The notes under the pieces are model-generated. The model was given only the letters and a program-made list of their open reading frames with translations, ran no database searches and had not been told where the DNA came from. This document shows, one piece after another, positions 1-8,775 of a DNA stretch of 50,879 bases. This DNA comes from Candidatus Thorarchaeota archaeon (GTDB lineage: Archaea > Asgardarchaeota > Thorarchaeia > Thorarchaeales > Thorarchaeaceae), in assembly GCA_016839605.1 (NCBI GenBank), contig JAEOTX010000051.1:1-50879 (forward strand), written 5' to 3'. Both the position numbers and the translations under genes were made by a program. How positions within the stretch are numbered: the stretch's first letter is position 1; the number at the start of each line of letters is the position of its first letter.

Positions 1-354
1 AAGTGATTGGGTCTGCTCCGACTCATGAACTCCTCCAATAAAAACGGGATAGCTCTTTCCCTTCGTGATTCGCTTTTTGTCTGCAACGTCAACTCCGATG
101 ACAATTACTGACGAATCAGAGTAGGTGCTTCGTAATTTGTTTATATCTTCTGCATGCACAACTGGCTCGACGAACGTAATATGAAATATCTCGCCAGACT
201 TGAGAATGGATCTGGATAGTATTGCGGAGGCGATTGTGGACTCAGGCATTGATGAGCTTACGATTAGAACGCGCTTACCTGTCTTGAAAGAAAGCTCTGA
301 AAACTGTGTTCTTATGGCCTTGAAACTTGGAGTCTTACGTGACCTGCCGCTCAT
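1..354 (-). CDS. DHH/RecJ-like protein, N-terminal part (cut by window edge)
   Basis: A frame open from the window edge to an ATG at 354 encodes at least 118 residues, beginning MSGRSRKTPSFKA. The segment VLIVSSSMPESTIASAILSR has the shape of the first strand and helix of DHH phosphoesterases (RecJ/Cdc45 family), in which a DADG-type metal motif normally follows the strand. Here that place reads SSMPES, so motif I looks lost, as in inactive archaeal Cdc45/RecJ homologues. A second strand, SVIVIGVDVADKK, follows. It lies 34 bases downstream of rps15 on the same strand; linkage of rps15 with recJ-like genes is my recollection of other archaeal genomes, not checked here. The family call is inference from a fragment. 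The C-terminal DHHA1 region lies outside the window. Confidence 0.45.
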   Translation of the reverse strand, partial: MSGRSRKTPSFKAIRTQFSELSFKTGKRVLIVSSSMPESTIASAILSRSILKSGEIFHITFVEPVVHAEDINKLRSTYSDSSVIVIGVDVADKKRITKGKSYPVFIGGVHESEQTQSL

Positions 355-388
355 CTCATAACGTAAGAGCGAGGGCTTGATGATAAAG

Positions 389-850
389 CTACCTCAACAA
401 AACTGCGGCTTGATCAGGACTATACTTCCAATCTGCGGAAAGAACATGTTTCTTCCTGTAGTATTTCGACAGTCTGTGAATCTTGCTCTCGATGAGCTGG
501 AGGCCACGCTTTGATACAAAGTCCTTCTTGTTCTCCTCCAGGTGTCTTCGCATTTTTGCAGCTTTGGCAATCATGTTACGAAGATCTTCAGGAACCTGTC
601 GTTCAAGATTGTTCTCTGTGATGATGTCCAATATCTTCTTCCCGGTTATCACCTTCACCAAAGGTACGCCATATTGATCCCTAAGCAGCATACCAATCAT
701 TGATGGGGTATTACCAGCCTTGGCAAGTTCCACTACCTTGTTCTCGACCCATTCTGCATTCTTCTCCTTATCCAACCACTCAGGAGTTTGTAGTGTAGAG
801 GGTCGTCTGCTTCCAGACTGGCCTTTGCGGCGTGTGTGCATTCTTGCCAT
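389..850 (-). CDS. rps15: 30S ribosomal protein uS15 (archaeal S15)
   Basis: This 153-residue protein starts MARMHTRRKGQSGSRRP, the basic N-terminus typical of archaeal/eukaryotic S15 (eukaryotic S13), which is longer than bacterial S15. The C-terminal half holds the four-helix S15 core, including GLQLIESKIHRL and a terminal YYRK segment. It binds 16S rRNA in the small-subunit platform. It follows bud32 with a gap of about 95 bases and precedes the DHH-family gene, all on the minus strand, so the three may be co-transcribed with kae1. Length and motifs are normal. Confidence 0.96.
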   Translation of the reverse strand: MARMHTRRKGQSGSRRPSTLQTPEWLDKEKNAEWVENKVVELAKAGNTPSMIGMLLRDQYGVPLVKVITGKKILDIITENNLERQVPEDLRNMIAKAAKMRRHLEENKKDFVSKRGLQLIESKIHRLSKYYRKKHVLSADWKYSPDQAAVLLR

Positions 851-944
851 TAGGATTACCTCTGAGATTCTTAAGTCCCAAGAAACCGGGTCAGCCCCAC
901 GGCCAATGGCTGTGGATATAAAGATTGCTCAATGACTTGTTACA

Positions 945-1571
945 CTAGTGATATCTACCACGTTCTCGAATCTCTTCAACTCGAGAGAGTACTTGTTCTG
1001 TTTCTTCGGCATGGATAGTTCTGTAGCCGTCAAGAGCGGCACTCCACAGGATTGCTTCAAAATCCCAGTGAGTTGTTTCGAACGCTCGCCTCATTAAATG
1101 AAGATCGACTCCCTTCATCTCTACAGTCGCATTCATTTCAGCAAGTCCAAAATCGACAAGCCAAATGTTCCCCCTCGGGTTCACAATCACGTTACTGGTT
1201 GTTGGATCACCGTGAACCATTCCTCCACGATGCAGTAGACCAATCAGTTTCCCGAATTCTCTGGTGATTTTTTGCAGTCTATCAGCTGCTAGCTCTGCGA
1301 CTAGCTGCTTGAGCTGTTTGCCTTGAAGACATTCCATTGCAATAGAGTGATTATGCACATCTATCCAATACACCATTGGAGTGGGGACTCCCAGATTTCT
1401 TGCCACTGTCAGCATCTTGCATTCTCTACTCGTCCTCGACGTTCTCAAGAATTCGTCTATATCCTTCAGTAAGTAGGGTTTCTGTGGACGGTGTTTCAGG
1501 AGTATTATGCGGCCCCATTGTTCGAGTCTGTATATTATAGACTCTGCACCAATGTTCCAAGGCTCCATCAT
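945..1571 (-). CDS. bud32: KEOPS kinase/ATPase Bud32 (PRPK)
   Basis: Bud32 is the small atypical protein kinase/ATPase of the KEOPS complex, which supports t6A37 synthesis on ANN-decoding tRNAs. Visible motifs are NIGAES (glycine-rich loop), the lysine in IILLKHRP, the catalytic loop VHGDPTTSNV, the metal-binding DFG and the C-terminal RERGRYH signature. I place the start at the ATG at 1571 rather than the in-frame GTG at 1583, because GGAGGAGGT lies just upstream of it as a near-perfect ribosome binding site and because this ATG forms an ATGA overlap with the kae1 stop. In many archaea Kae1 and Bud32 are fused; here they are separate, translationally coupled genes. Confidence 0.95.
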   Translation of the reverse strand: MMEPWNIGAESIIYRLEQWGRIILLKHRPQKPYLLKDIDEFLRTSRTSRECKMLTVARNLGVPTPMVYWIDVHNHSIAMECLQGKQLKQLVAELAADRLQKITREFGKLIGLLHRGGMVHGDPTTSNVIVNPRGNIWLVDFGLAEMNATVEMKGVDLHLMRRAFETTHWDFEAILWSAALDGYRTIHAEETEQVLSRVEEIRERGRYH

Positions 1572-2560
1572 GACCTCCTCCACACGATGTCTTGTTCATC
1601 TGTACGCCATTTTGGAAGGATGGAAGAATCTGCGACGCTCAGTCGGTCCCCAGCCTCGTGCTGCAAAATTCCAGTCCATGCAATCATTGCACCCTGATCG
1701 CCAGCAAGGGGTGGTGTAACTCGATGAAATGCCGCATTGTGTCGCTTTGCGACTCCTGATAGGATATCTGTAAGACGATTGTTCCGCGCAACCCCCCCAG
1801 TCAAAAGAAGTTCCTTCTTCTTTGTATGAGCAATAGCCCGTTCAGCAATCTCAGCAAGCATACCAAATGCTGTTTCTTGAACACTGAAACATGCGTCTGC
1901 CAATGAAACACCCTCGGAAACGAGCCTATTTGCAGCAGTCAGCATTCCCGAATAACTGAGGTCCATTCCTTTGACGGAATAAGGCAATTGGTGGTAATTG
2001 GTGGCGTTACTAGCTTCTCGTTCTATTTGAGGGCCTGCTGGAAAACGCATCCCCACTTCTCGACCAAAGGTGTCAAGCATATTTCCAATGGCAATATCCA
2101 GAGTTTCACCGAATGTTCGATATCGCTTACCAGCGTATGCAATGATTTGTGTATTGCCTCCTGAAACATATACTGTCACTGGGTCCTTGAAGCCAGATTC
2201 AAGACAGCCTATCTCTATATGTGCGACACAATGATTTACTCCGATCAAGGGTACATCTAGCCTCAGAGATAGGGTGCGTGCGATTGTTGCAGTGGTCCTC
2301 AGACATGGTCCAAGACCAGGACCCCTAGAGAAAGCGACTAGGTCGATGTCTTTGTTGTTAATTGATGCTTCTTCCATTGCATTCCGAATTACACTAGGTC
2401 CTATGTCTGAGTGATGTCGACTTGCCTCGCGTGGATGTATTCCTCCCTCTTCCGGGGAAAACATATCCCAAATATTGGATAGTACATGACCATCACTGGA
2501 TACTACTCCAGCTCCAAAGGAATGGGCAGTTCCTTCGATACCCAGACAGATAATTGACAT
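1568..2560 (-). CDS. kae1: KEOPS subunit Kae1, tRNA threonylcarbamoyladenosine synthase catalytic protein
   Basis: Kae1 (TsaD/Qri7 family) transfers the threonylcarbamoyl group to A37 of tRNA. The protein begins MSIICLGIEGTAHSFG, the family's usual N-terminus, which is why I prefer the ATG at 2560 to an in-frame start at 2587 that adds nine residues. ASKHA-fold motifs are present: GIEGTAHS, SRGPGLGPCL, the metal-binding HCVAHIEIG, VYVSGGNTQ and the C-terminal LTGGVARNNRL with the GDQGAMIAW segment. Length is typical. It overlaps bud32 by four bases and opens the minus-strand kae1-bud32-rps15 run. Confidence 0.96.
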   Translation of the reverse strand: MSIICLGIEGTAHSFGAGVVSSDGHVLSNIWDMFSPEEGGIHPREASRHHSDIGPSVIRNAMEEASINNKDIDLVAFSRGPGLGPCLRTTATIARTLSLRLDVPLIGVNHCVAHIEIGCLESGFKDPVTVYVSGGNTQIIAYAGKRYRTFGETLDIAIGNMLDTFGREVGMRFPAGPQIEREASNATNYHQLPYSVKGMDLSYSGMLTAANRLVSEGVSLADACFSVQETAFGMLAEIAERAIAHTKKKELLLTGGVARNNRLTDILSGVAKRHNAAFHRVTPPLAGDQGAMIAWTGILQHEAGDRLSVADSSILPKWRTDEQDIVWRRS

Positions 2561-2657
2561 TGTGATTCGAATCCATTTGGTTTGCATCTCAATCGGTACT
2601 TAACATTGACGTGTGGTTTTGAGAAAGTGATTGTTCTAAATTGTTTTTCAGCAAAGG

Positions 2658-2666
2658 CTTTATAAT
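2658..2666 (+). promoter_or_regulatory. TATA box of the LSm gene
   Basis: CTTTATAAT is preceded by a purine-rich stretch that could act as a BRE. Expected initiation about 25 bases downstream would fall just before the GGAG ribosome binding site of the LSm gene. Confidence 0.55.
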
Positions 2667-2699
2667 GTTCAGACTTGGCCTTGACCTGAGGAGAAGACC

Positions 2700-2927
2700 G
2701 TGTCGCAGAACATGCCCATCAAAGCACTAGAATCCGTTCTCAATGATGTCATTTCGATAAAATTGAAAGACCAACGAATCTTCAGAGGACGACTTACTAG
2801 ATGTGACATGTACATGAATCTGACTCTTGCTGATGCGGAAGAGCTCGAGAACGAAGAGATTCGAGCCAAATACGGTCAGCTGTTACTGCGAGGAAACAAT
2901 ATACTTTGGATTCAGATTCCCGAATGA
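2700..2927 (+). CDS. LSm (Sm-like) RNA-binding protein
   Basis: This 75-residue Sm-fold protein would form a hexameric or heptameric ring that binds U-rich RNA, as archaeal SmAP proteins do. The Sm1 region reads ISIKLKDQRIFRGRLTRCD with the conserved N-rich MYMNLTLADAEE, and Sm2 ends in LLRGNNILWI, matching the family R-G-N-x-hydrophobic signature. It starts at GTG 2700, supported by GAGGAG a few bases upstream. It stands between two minus-strand genes and has its own TATA box, so it is probably monocistronic. Confidence 0.93.
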   Translation: MSQNMPIKALESVLNDVISIKLKDQRIFRGRLTRCDMYMNLTLADAEELENEEIRAKYGQLLLRGNNILWIQIPE

Positions 2928-2945
2928 GGTTCTCTTGGTGTCAAT

Positions 2946-4964
2946 TTAGCGTTCTATCTCGCGCTGATACCGTTCGACGAGTTCAACAAGCTCATCCTCA
3001 CCCTTCTGACGTGCTCTCTCACGCACTTTGTCAATGAACGACCGAAGTAGTATCCCAAACTTCTTCCTGCTGATGAATGCAAACTCATCAACCCTCTGTA
3101 ATTCCACTTCTTCTGCGTTGATAACAGGAATTACTGACAGTATCAGCTCCTCTTCTGATAGATGTGACAAGGGGGTATCCACGATTACTGCGCGAATACC
3201 ACGATCAATTAACAGTCCTGCTGTTTGAGGGCCTCCTCCACTTGCATCCTCAAATAGAACAATATCACCAGACTTCAGTCCTACTTTTTGTATGTATTCC
3301 GAGATACTCTCTCTTGTGAACTGAGGAACTGTCTTAATGGCAAGCATATCACCTCGAATCTCACGTCGTTTGACGCCCCTGAGATTCTCTAGGCGTTTGT
3401 TCAGTTTCTCAACCTCTTTCTGGAGGCCTTTCACCTCGCGCCTAACCTGTTTGAGTTCTTTGTCTTTCTTCACAATTTCTCGGTCACGTTTGATTTTCCA
3501 ATAGTGCTCTTCTGTGACTATATCTAAGCTGTCTGCCAGTTCACTCTCCCGAAACTGCAAGAACTCCACGTAACGTCTTAGATCTTCAACTCTTTCACCG
3601 AGTACGATATTCTTAGCCTCAGCTTCTGCGTGCTTAGCTAGAAGTGACTCAAATCGTTCTTGTGTAAGAGGCTCTTCCTCAGTAGTCAACTCTGGTACAA
3701 TCTCGACTTCTTTTGACTCCTCATGAAGAAGACTGGCCGTGGCTTCCTTCATCGACATGCCTTTGATGACCAGTGCTTTCAATTGGTGTCGATCGACTGC
3801 AAGTTGTTCATCACGAATCTTTCGTTCAATCTGTTGGAGTTTTGGCTGAATGCTACGATATGCATAGACTGCTGCTGTGAGGGCATCACGTTCGTGAGCA
3901 TTTCGTATCTTGATACCGTCAGAAAACTCCCTTGCCAATTCTTGTTTGTCTGAAACTGCTATTTCGCGCTTTGGTACAAATAACTCTGCATTCACCGTAC
4001 TTGCAATCTTCTTCACGAAATGGGGTACAGGAGTGACATCTGTTGCAACCATCACAGGAATTCCTTGTTCATACACCTGCCTGATGATATCTGCTCTAGT
4101 TAGTGACTTCCCACTTACCATTCGATGTATCCTTCCATCTAATGTGAGCATGCAGATTGCAGCTGTAGAACCTGGGTCGATTCCGAGAATGAAATACCTT
4201 GGTCTTAGAGAACTGATGATGGGTTTTGGCTCAAGAGGAAGGAATTCGACCCTCTTTCTGACAGGGGATATGAGAACTTTGAAGTCACCTCCGCGCTTTG
4301 ATTCGATGAGTTTACGAATCTTGGGCAGAGAGGCGTATGCGATTATTCGAGCACTTGCATAGCCAAAATCAGAAGTCCTTACATCAATGTCATAATCGAT
4401 CTTTGCAGTCTTCAGTTGATCTTCAATATGCCTTGTCATTTGCTGAATTTGTGAGTGAACCTTGCGTCTGAATCGATTTGCACTCTGGCCTCCACGACCT
4501 GGTTTTTTACCACGGGCTATCTTAATCTCAGTCTGTTCACCAAAACATTCCAGACTGTGTCCAACACCCATCAAGGCCAACTGAGCTGCAAGATGAGCAG
4601 ACTCAAGGGGTGTTGGTTTCCCGCGAACACTTAATCCATGCCGTTTTGCAAGTCGTTTCAATGACACTTGACGGGGCGGAACTCCCGTCACTTGGACTAT
4701 CCGAGTTTCTACGGGAATCTTGTCAGCAAGATGAAAGAGAGATTTGCTATCAGGTGCAATTTCGAAAATATTATCGGTGCATAGCCATTTGGGGCGAATC
4801 TCTCGGATAAGCTTCAGAAGTGCTGCACGCGAGATTTCAGAATACTCATTGAGTGATACACCCTCATGCATGATTACGCATGCGAACTTTGGACTCCTCT
4901 TAGACTTTGGACTTTGGCCGGGTAGGATATCGAATCCCATTATGAATACGCTTTCATCGCCCAT
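2946..4964 (-). CDS. DUF460 family protein with RuvC/RNase H-like fold (COG2433)
   Basis: This 672-residue member of an archaeal family has no established biochemical role that I know of. Around residue 265 it carries FILGIDPGSTAAICML, the first strand of a RuvC/YqgF-type RNase H fold with its acidic residue, followed by further strands (VMVATDVTPVP) and HERDALTAAVYAY, where H and D fit the last catalytic motif. An N-terminal half (MGFDILPGQS) repeats a similar shape. Residues roughly 440-545 are a long charged coiled coil, and the C-terminus holds a small GDIVLFEDASGGG domain. A TATA box places transcription within a few bases of the start codon, so it may be nearly leaderless. The fold suggests nucleic-acid processing. 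Confidence 0.85.
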   Translation of the reverse strand: MGDESVFIMGFDILPGQSPKSKRSPKFACVIMHEGVSLNEYSEISRAALLKLIREIRPKWLCTDNIFEIAPDSKSLFHLADKIPVETRIVQVTGVPPRQVSLKRLAKRHGLSVRGKPTPLESAHLAAQLALMGVGHSLECFGEQTEIKIARGKKPGRGGQSANRFRRKVHSQIQQMTRHIEDQLKTAKIDYDIDVRTSDFGYASARIIAYASLPKIRKLIESKRGGDFKVLISPVRKRVEFLPLEPKPIISSLRPRYFILGIDPGSTAAICMLTLDGRIHRMVSGKSLTRADIIRQVYEQGIPVMVATDVTPVPHFVKKIASTVNAELFVPKREIAVSDKQELAREFSDGIKIRNAHERDALTAAVYAYRSIQPKLQQIERKIRDEQLAVDRHQLKALVIKGMSMKEATASLLHEESKEVEIVPELTTEEEPLTQERFESLLAKHAEAEAKNIVLGERVEDLRRYVEFLQFRESELADSLDIVTEEHYWKIKRDREIVKKDKELKQVRREVKGLQKEVEKLNKRLENLRGVKRREIRGDMLAIKTVPQFTRESISEYIQKVGLKSGDIVLFEDASGGGPQTAGLLIDRGIRAVIVDTPLSHLSEEELILSVIPVINAEEVELQRVDEFAFISRKKFGILLRSFIDKVRERARQKGEDELVELVERYQREIER

Positions 4965-4998
4965 GGGCTCTGCACTCGATTGCGCGTTCGCTGTTTTG

Positions 4999-5008
4999 GC
5001 TATAAGGA
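4999..5008 (-). promoter_or_regulatory. TATA box of the DUF460 gene
   Basis: On the minus strand this reads CCTTATAGCC. It lies about 35 bases upstream of the DUF460 start, so transcripts would begin very near the ATG. Confidence 0.5.
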
Positions 5009-5056
5009 TTCACATCGGTTCAGAAGCGCACTAGCAAAGAGGATACACAAACAACA

Positions 5057-5066
5057 AGTATAATAA
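5057..5066 (+). promoter_or_regulatory. TATA box of the ArsR-type regulator gene
   Basis: AGTATAATAA stands about 35-44 bases before the GTG start at 5101, in the divergent region shared with the DUF460 promoter. Confidence 0.5.
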
Positions 5067-5100
5067 AGACTTACTTGAGCAACAGACTAACTCATGCGAG

Positions 5101-5391
5101 GTGTTACGACTGTCAGAAACACTGCAAATTGACAACGACGACGCAATTTTACGAATCGGCCGAGCGCTTTCATCGGGAACGAGACTAAAGATACTCAAAC
5201 TTCTTCTGCAGGGAGAGAAGGATGTAACACGAGTAGCACGGCACCTTGGGGGAACAGAAGCCAACGCCAGTGCCCAAATCAAGATACTCTACGAATCGGG
5301 TATGCTGGAGTGCCGTTACGAACCCGGGCAGCACGGTCTAAAGAAGATATCAAAGACGAAAGTCAAGCGGATCATAATTGATTTGGAATAG
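5101..5391 (+). CDS. ArsR-family winged-helix transcriptional regulator
   Basis: This 96-residue protein is a single winged helix-turn-helix domain: ALSSGTRLKILKLLL (first helix), DVTRVARHLGGTEANASAQIK (recognition helix region) and a wing around LECRYEPGQHGLKKI. It resembles ArsR-type archaeal regulators but shows no obvious cysteine metal site. GTG 5101 is the only sensible start in this frame, with a weak GAG just before it. It is transcribed divergently from the DUF460 gene, with the two promoters about 50 bases apart, so it may regulate that gene or itself. The target is unknown. Confidence 0.8.
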   Translation: MLRLSETLQIDNDDAILRIGRALSSGTRLKILKLLLQGEKDVTRVARHLGGTEANASAQIKILYESGMLECRYEPGQHGLKKISKTKVKRIIIDLE

Positions 5392-5407
5392 GTAATATTT
5401 TTCCAGC

Positions 5408-5429
5408 CTCACCCGGGACTCCGGGTGAG
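5408..5429. terminator. Hairpin between convergent genes, likely bidirectional 3' end
   Basis: CTCACCCGG, loop GACT, then CCGGGTGAG forms a perfect 9-bp stem. It is flanked by AATATTT on both sides and sits between the stop of the ArsR-type gene and the stop of the convergent coiled-coil gene. Confidence 0.6.
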
Positions 5430-5477
5430 ATTCAATATTTCCCAAAGAATCAAACAGCTACTTGGATAGCAGGCAGA

Positions 5478-5993
5478 CTAGGTTGCGAGGTGCACCTTCC
5501 ATCTTCTGATCCGCTCAAGGATGTTATCGCGCTCTTCAGGACGAATTCCCTTCTTGCCCCTTGCGCGGAGAAATTTCAATACCACATCCATGTCACGGAC
5601 TACCTTTTCATTGGCTGAATGTTCTTGAACCAGGTAGTTCTTAGCAGCTTCAAGATACTCAGCTATAACCTCCGCAGTTGCCTCTCCTGTCTGTAATTCT
5701 TGCATTATGGGATCAAGAACACGTACAACATTTTCGTTTGTCGGAGGGAGATCTATCAACTCGTCGTGTGGTGGACTTGTAGCTGGTGAAGCTACGACAT
5801 CATCTGTTTCTTTAGTTGCGTCTGAAACCTCAGAGGATATTTGAGCTGATGATAGAGAGGGTGATGATTCAAAATTCTCACCTGCCAGATCCAATTGCCG
5901 TCTGAGTTCATGTAGCTGGTCGAATAGCTCTACAAGTGCAGACTGCATACTATCAATAAGTTTCTTAATTTGCTCAAGGTTTCTATCAGACAA
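5478..5993 (-). CDS. Unknown coiled-coil protein downstream of herA
   Basis: I do not recognise this 171-residue protein. Residues about 3-35 form an amphipathic coiled coil (LEQIKKLIDSMQSALVELF). A serine- and acid-rich, probably disordered linker spans about 40-85, and the rest is a helical domain rich in charged residues ending in RRWKVHLAT. It has no signal peptide or membrane segment. It lies about 105 bases downstream of herA on the same strand and may belong to the pyrG-nurA-herA transcript. A role as a partner or adaptor of the HerA-NurA end-resection machine is possible but rests on position alone. Confidence 0.65.
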   Translation of the reverse strand: MSDRNLEQIKKLIDSMQSALVELFDQLHELRRQLDLAGENFESSPSLSSAQISSEVSDATKETDDVVASPATSPPHDELIDLPPTNENVVRVLDPIMQELQTGEATAEVIAEYLEAAKNYLVQEHSANEKVVRDMDVVLKFLRARGKKGIRPEERDNILERIRRWKVHLAT

Positions 5994-6098
5994 ACGCAGG
6001 CCCCCGCATGTCCCGGTAGGTGCTTTGGGGAGAGCTAATGTTTTTTCTTTTTGACTGTTGTGTGAATGGCCTATCGCTCGAAAATGACACAGGTCACT

Positions 6099-7628
6099 CT
6101 ATTTGTCAGCCTTTCTCACAGCCTCAGAAAGACCTTGGGTGAGTCCTGATGGCTCAAAGTGCCTCCTCCGTATCTTAACAAATGTTGGAACAGAAACAGT
6201 TTCTCCTACAAAAAGGGCCTCTCCGACTTCCAGTGTGGTTATGGTGTCCAGTGATGCTCGATCAATGCCTTCACTACTGCGTCCAATGTGTTCAAGATCA
6301 TATGGATTCGTCGCCCTGAGAATTGCTTGGTTGCTACACTGACTTAGCACAGTCGTTGAGAGCTTCACAGGTCTCTGTGAAACCAGACAGAGCAATGCAA
6401 AGAACTTGCGTCCCTCTCTTGCAATGGTCTCGATTCGGCTTTTAGGAAGAGCAAGTTCATGGCGGCTCTCTGGACAGAACTGATGAGCTTCCTCTAAAAC
6501 TAATAGAAAGGGAGGGATTGAACCTCGACGTCTCAGATACATAAGCTCGCTCACCAGATGAGCCACAACAATTTGCTTCTTCTTGAGACTGATGAAGTCA
6601 CTCAAGTCAATGAGGCTTAGCTTACCTGGTTTAACGATGTTTTTGAGATTCGGAACGCCTTCTTTGCCGAACAGACCGGTTTCTTCTAGATTGACGAGCC
6701 ATCCTGCAAGAGCCTCTCTTGTGTTCTTACTGATTGTTTCATCAGTTCTCACATAGTCAATGACATCACCAAGTGTATAGCCGTTCTTGGAGTTCTTGCG
6801 CATTATAGAAACCACTCGCCTTAGATCACGAACTTGAACGGCACTCATGTCTGCAACAAGAGATCCTATTGCTTCAGCTGCAAGAGATTGCACTGGAATC
6901 TGAAAGTGAGAACCTCGAATATGTTCCACATCAACGTCAAGGTCCGGCACCCCCAACGTGTCACTTGTGAGATTCTTCAGGTAAGTGTATTCTCCATGCA
7001 CATCAACAACAATTACAGCAAGCCTACCTTGCTCCTTGGAGCGCGTTAACAGCTCTTCAAGAAGAACAGATACGAAATAAGACTTCCCCGCGCCACTCAT
7101 GGCCAATATAGCAAGATGCTTAGAGAGAAGTCGATTGATAGATGGTTTGAACTCCAGATTATGATGAGCCAGATTGCCCAGCATGAGGCCATCAGTGTCA
7201 TCAAGGTTTAGAAAGGCGGTCAGCACTTCACCGTCCGCCTTGCGTACTTGTGCTCCTGGAGATACTGCGAAGTATGGACGTACTGACCTGTTCTCTGACC
7301 ATAGGCCAAGGACTTGGGCTCTGGCAATGGTATATTGCCAGCGGTCCGTTGGAAAGATTGAACGCAGGGGTTCACCTCTTGATTGGTATTCTCTTACAGC
7401 TTCGGCATGCTGGTAGTAGCGATTGACTCTCACTAAATCTTGCACTCTAGCAATGACTATCTTATCATCATTTGAAACTGAAACGAATTCCCCACGTCTT
7501 ACTACTAGCTCATGAGCTTCGCCTTCAACTACAAATGAAAACTCCATGACATTAGGCGAATCCTGTTCACAAATGACTGTTCCAATCCTGGTGAGTGGTG
7601 GTATTTCGGACAAATCTCTAGCCTCCAA
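6099..7628 (-). CDS. herA: HerA DNA translocase (HAS-barrel, FtsK/HerA ATPase)
   Basis: HerA is a hexameric DNA-pumping ATPase that works with NurA and Mre11-Rad50 in double-strand-break end resection. The N-terminal about 100 residues form the HAS-barrel. Walker A is AMSGAGKSY at residues 176-184, followed by VIVVDVHGEY. Walker B is FLLVLEEAHQFCPES, and RPVKLSTTVLSQC is the sensor region, with an arginine-rich segment ATNPYDLEHI after it. The length of 509 residues is normal. Its start overlaps the end of nurA by 11 bases, so the two are translationally coupled in the order nurA-herA. Confidence 0.95.
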   Translation of the reverse strand: MEARDLSEIPPLTRIGTVICEQDSPNVMEFSFVVEGEAHELVVRRGEFVSVSNDDKIVIARVQDLVRVNRYYQHAEAVREYQSRGEPLRSIFPTDRWQYTIARAQVLGLWSENRSVRPYFAVSPGAQVRKADGEVLTAFLNLDDTDGLMLGNLAHHNLEFKPSINRLLSKHLAILAMSGAGKSYFVSVLLEELLTRSKEQGRLAVIVVDVHGEYTYLKNLTSDTLGVPDLDVDVEHIRGSHFQIPVQSLAAEAIGSLVADMSAVQVRDLRRVVSIMRKNSKNGYTLGDVIDYVRTDETISKNTREALAGWLVNLEETGLFGKEGVPNLKNIVKPGKLSLIDLSDFISLKKKQIVVAHLVSELMYLRRRGSIPPFLLVLEEAHQFCPESRHELALPKSRIETIAREGRKFFALLCLVSQRPVKLSTTVLSQCSNQAILRATNPYDLEHIGRSSEGIDRASLDTITTLEVGEALFVGETVSVPTFVKIRRRHFEPSGLTQGLSEAVRKADK

Positions 7629-8775
7629 ATGGGTTTCTCGAGCGTCTTCTCTCTAGTGCAGTATAGGTAAGACCAGACAGCGCCATCAATCGGTCAACAA
7701 TGAGTTGGGTTTCGTTGTTACTTATTCGAGCCCGTGCATCTGCTTCAAGTACCGGAGTGGGAATTCCGTACTCAGGATGTTGCCAAGAGAGGGGAAGAAT
7801 AACTGAAAGAGCCTTATCTACTTGTGCAGCTCCATTACTATCGTCAACAAGAATCTCTATCCTGATAGGCAGGTCATCACGTGCAGTCTTCAAGTATGTC
7901 ACCCAGATAGATGACGCCCATATCGAAAGATCGTCTGAGAGTGTGTTTGTGCTTTGTATTAACTCAGCAGAATACTTGAACGCAAATGTTCGTTCACCTT
8001 CTTCTAGGAATGTATCAAGGATATCACAATCTCTGGAAAACTTGAGAAGCCAACGATAGTCCACTCCCTGCATCATCTCGAAAACGCCAGGATTGCGGAG
8101 GATATGAGGAAGAATATCACCAAGAATGTTGACAATTCGCGTTGATCGACTGTCCTTCACTACACCTACTAGGATTGTGCTCTTTTTTCTGGCCTTATGG
8201 TATAACTGTCTATACAGTGCAATTACTTCCTGAAACTTCTCGTACGCAGCTGATCCAACGCTCGGGCGGTCTCGGGGATGATAGAATAGAGAGCCATCCA
8301 CGAGAACTAAATCGACATGGTATTCATCAAGGACAGACAGGGTAACTCTTAGTTCTGCAGCAATGCGTTCTAGCGATGCGAGTTGGTCAAGTTCTGGCCC
8401 TGGTAACGTGAGCATTACTGGCCTGATAGCGGGTTCAGGAAAAGCTCTTGGAAAGAAATCCACGCTTGGTCCTTCTTCTGGCCCAAATTGAAAGACCACT
8501 GCTACGCCACGTGTAAGTATCAAATCTATTGACCTGAATCGTCTTCTTATCAGTCCGCCATCAACTCCTGCAATTCTTAGCCCAGATAAATCGGTGGGTT
8601 CAATTATCTTAGAAAACTGTGTTTCCACAGCATCTGCTGCAAGTGCAGGATATCTTCCCAGATTCAGCTCTCCTTTAATTTGAGATAGAGCTGAACCAAA
8701 TCGTTTTCTTGTTTCTTCAACACGCTCTATTTCCTCGACCAAAATAGCAAGCATTGCGTCAAGGTTACGTTCCAC
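7618..8775 (-). CDS. nurA: NurA 5'-3' nuclease
   Basis: NurA is the RNase H-fold nuclease partner of HerA. The N-terminal catalytic aspartate motif is visible as IAGVDGGLIRRRF, the second acidic motif as LVLVDGSLFYHPRDRP, and a further basic segment is VGVVKDSRSTR. The 385-residue length fits. GTG 8775 is supported as the start because it shares its G with the TAG stop of pyrG (TAGTG), a one-base overlap. The 3' end overlaps herA, so pyrG, nurA and herA form one tightly packed operon. Confidence 0.93.
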   Translation of the reverse strand: MERNLDAMLAILVEEIERVEETRKRFGSALSQIKGELNLGRYPALAADAVETQFSKIIEPTDLSGLRIAGVDGGLIRRRFRSIDLILTRGVAVVFQFGPEEGPSVDFFPRAFPEPAIRPVMLTLPGPELDQLASLERIAAELRVTLSVLDEYHVDLVLVDGSLFYHPRDRPSVGSAAYEKFQEVIALYRQLYHKARKKSTILVGVVKDSRSTRIVNILGDILPHILRNPGVFEMMQGVDYRWLLKFSRDCDILDTFLEEGERTFAFKYSAELIQSTNTLSDDLSIWASSIWVTYLKTARDDLPIRIEILVDDSNGAAQVDKALSVILPLSWQHPEYGIPTPVLEADARARISNNETQLIVDRLMALSGLTYTALERRRSRNPFGG

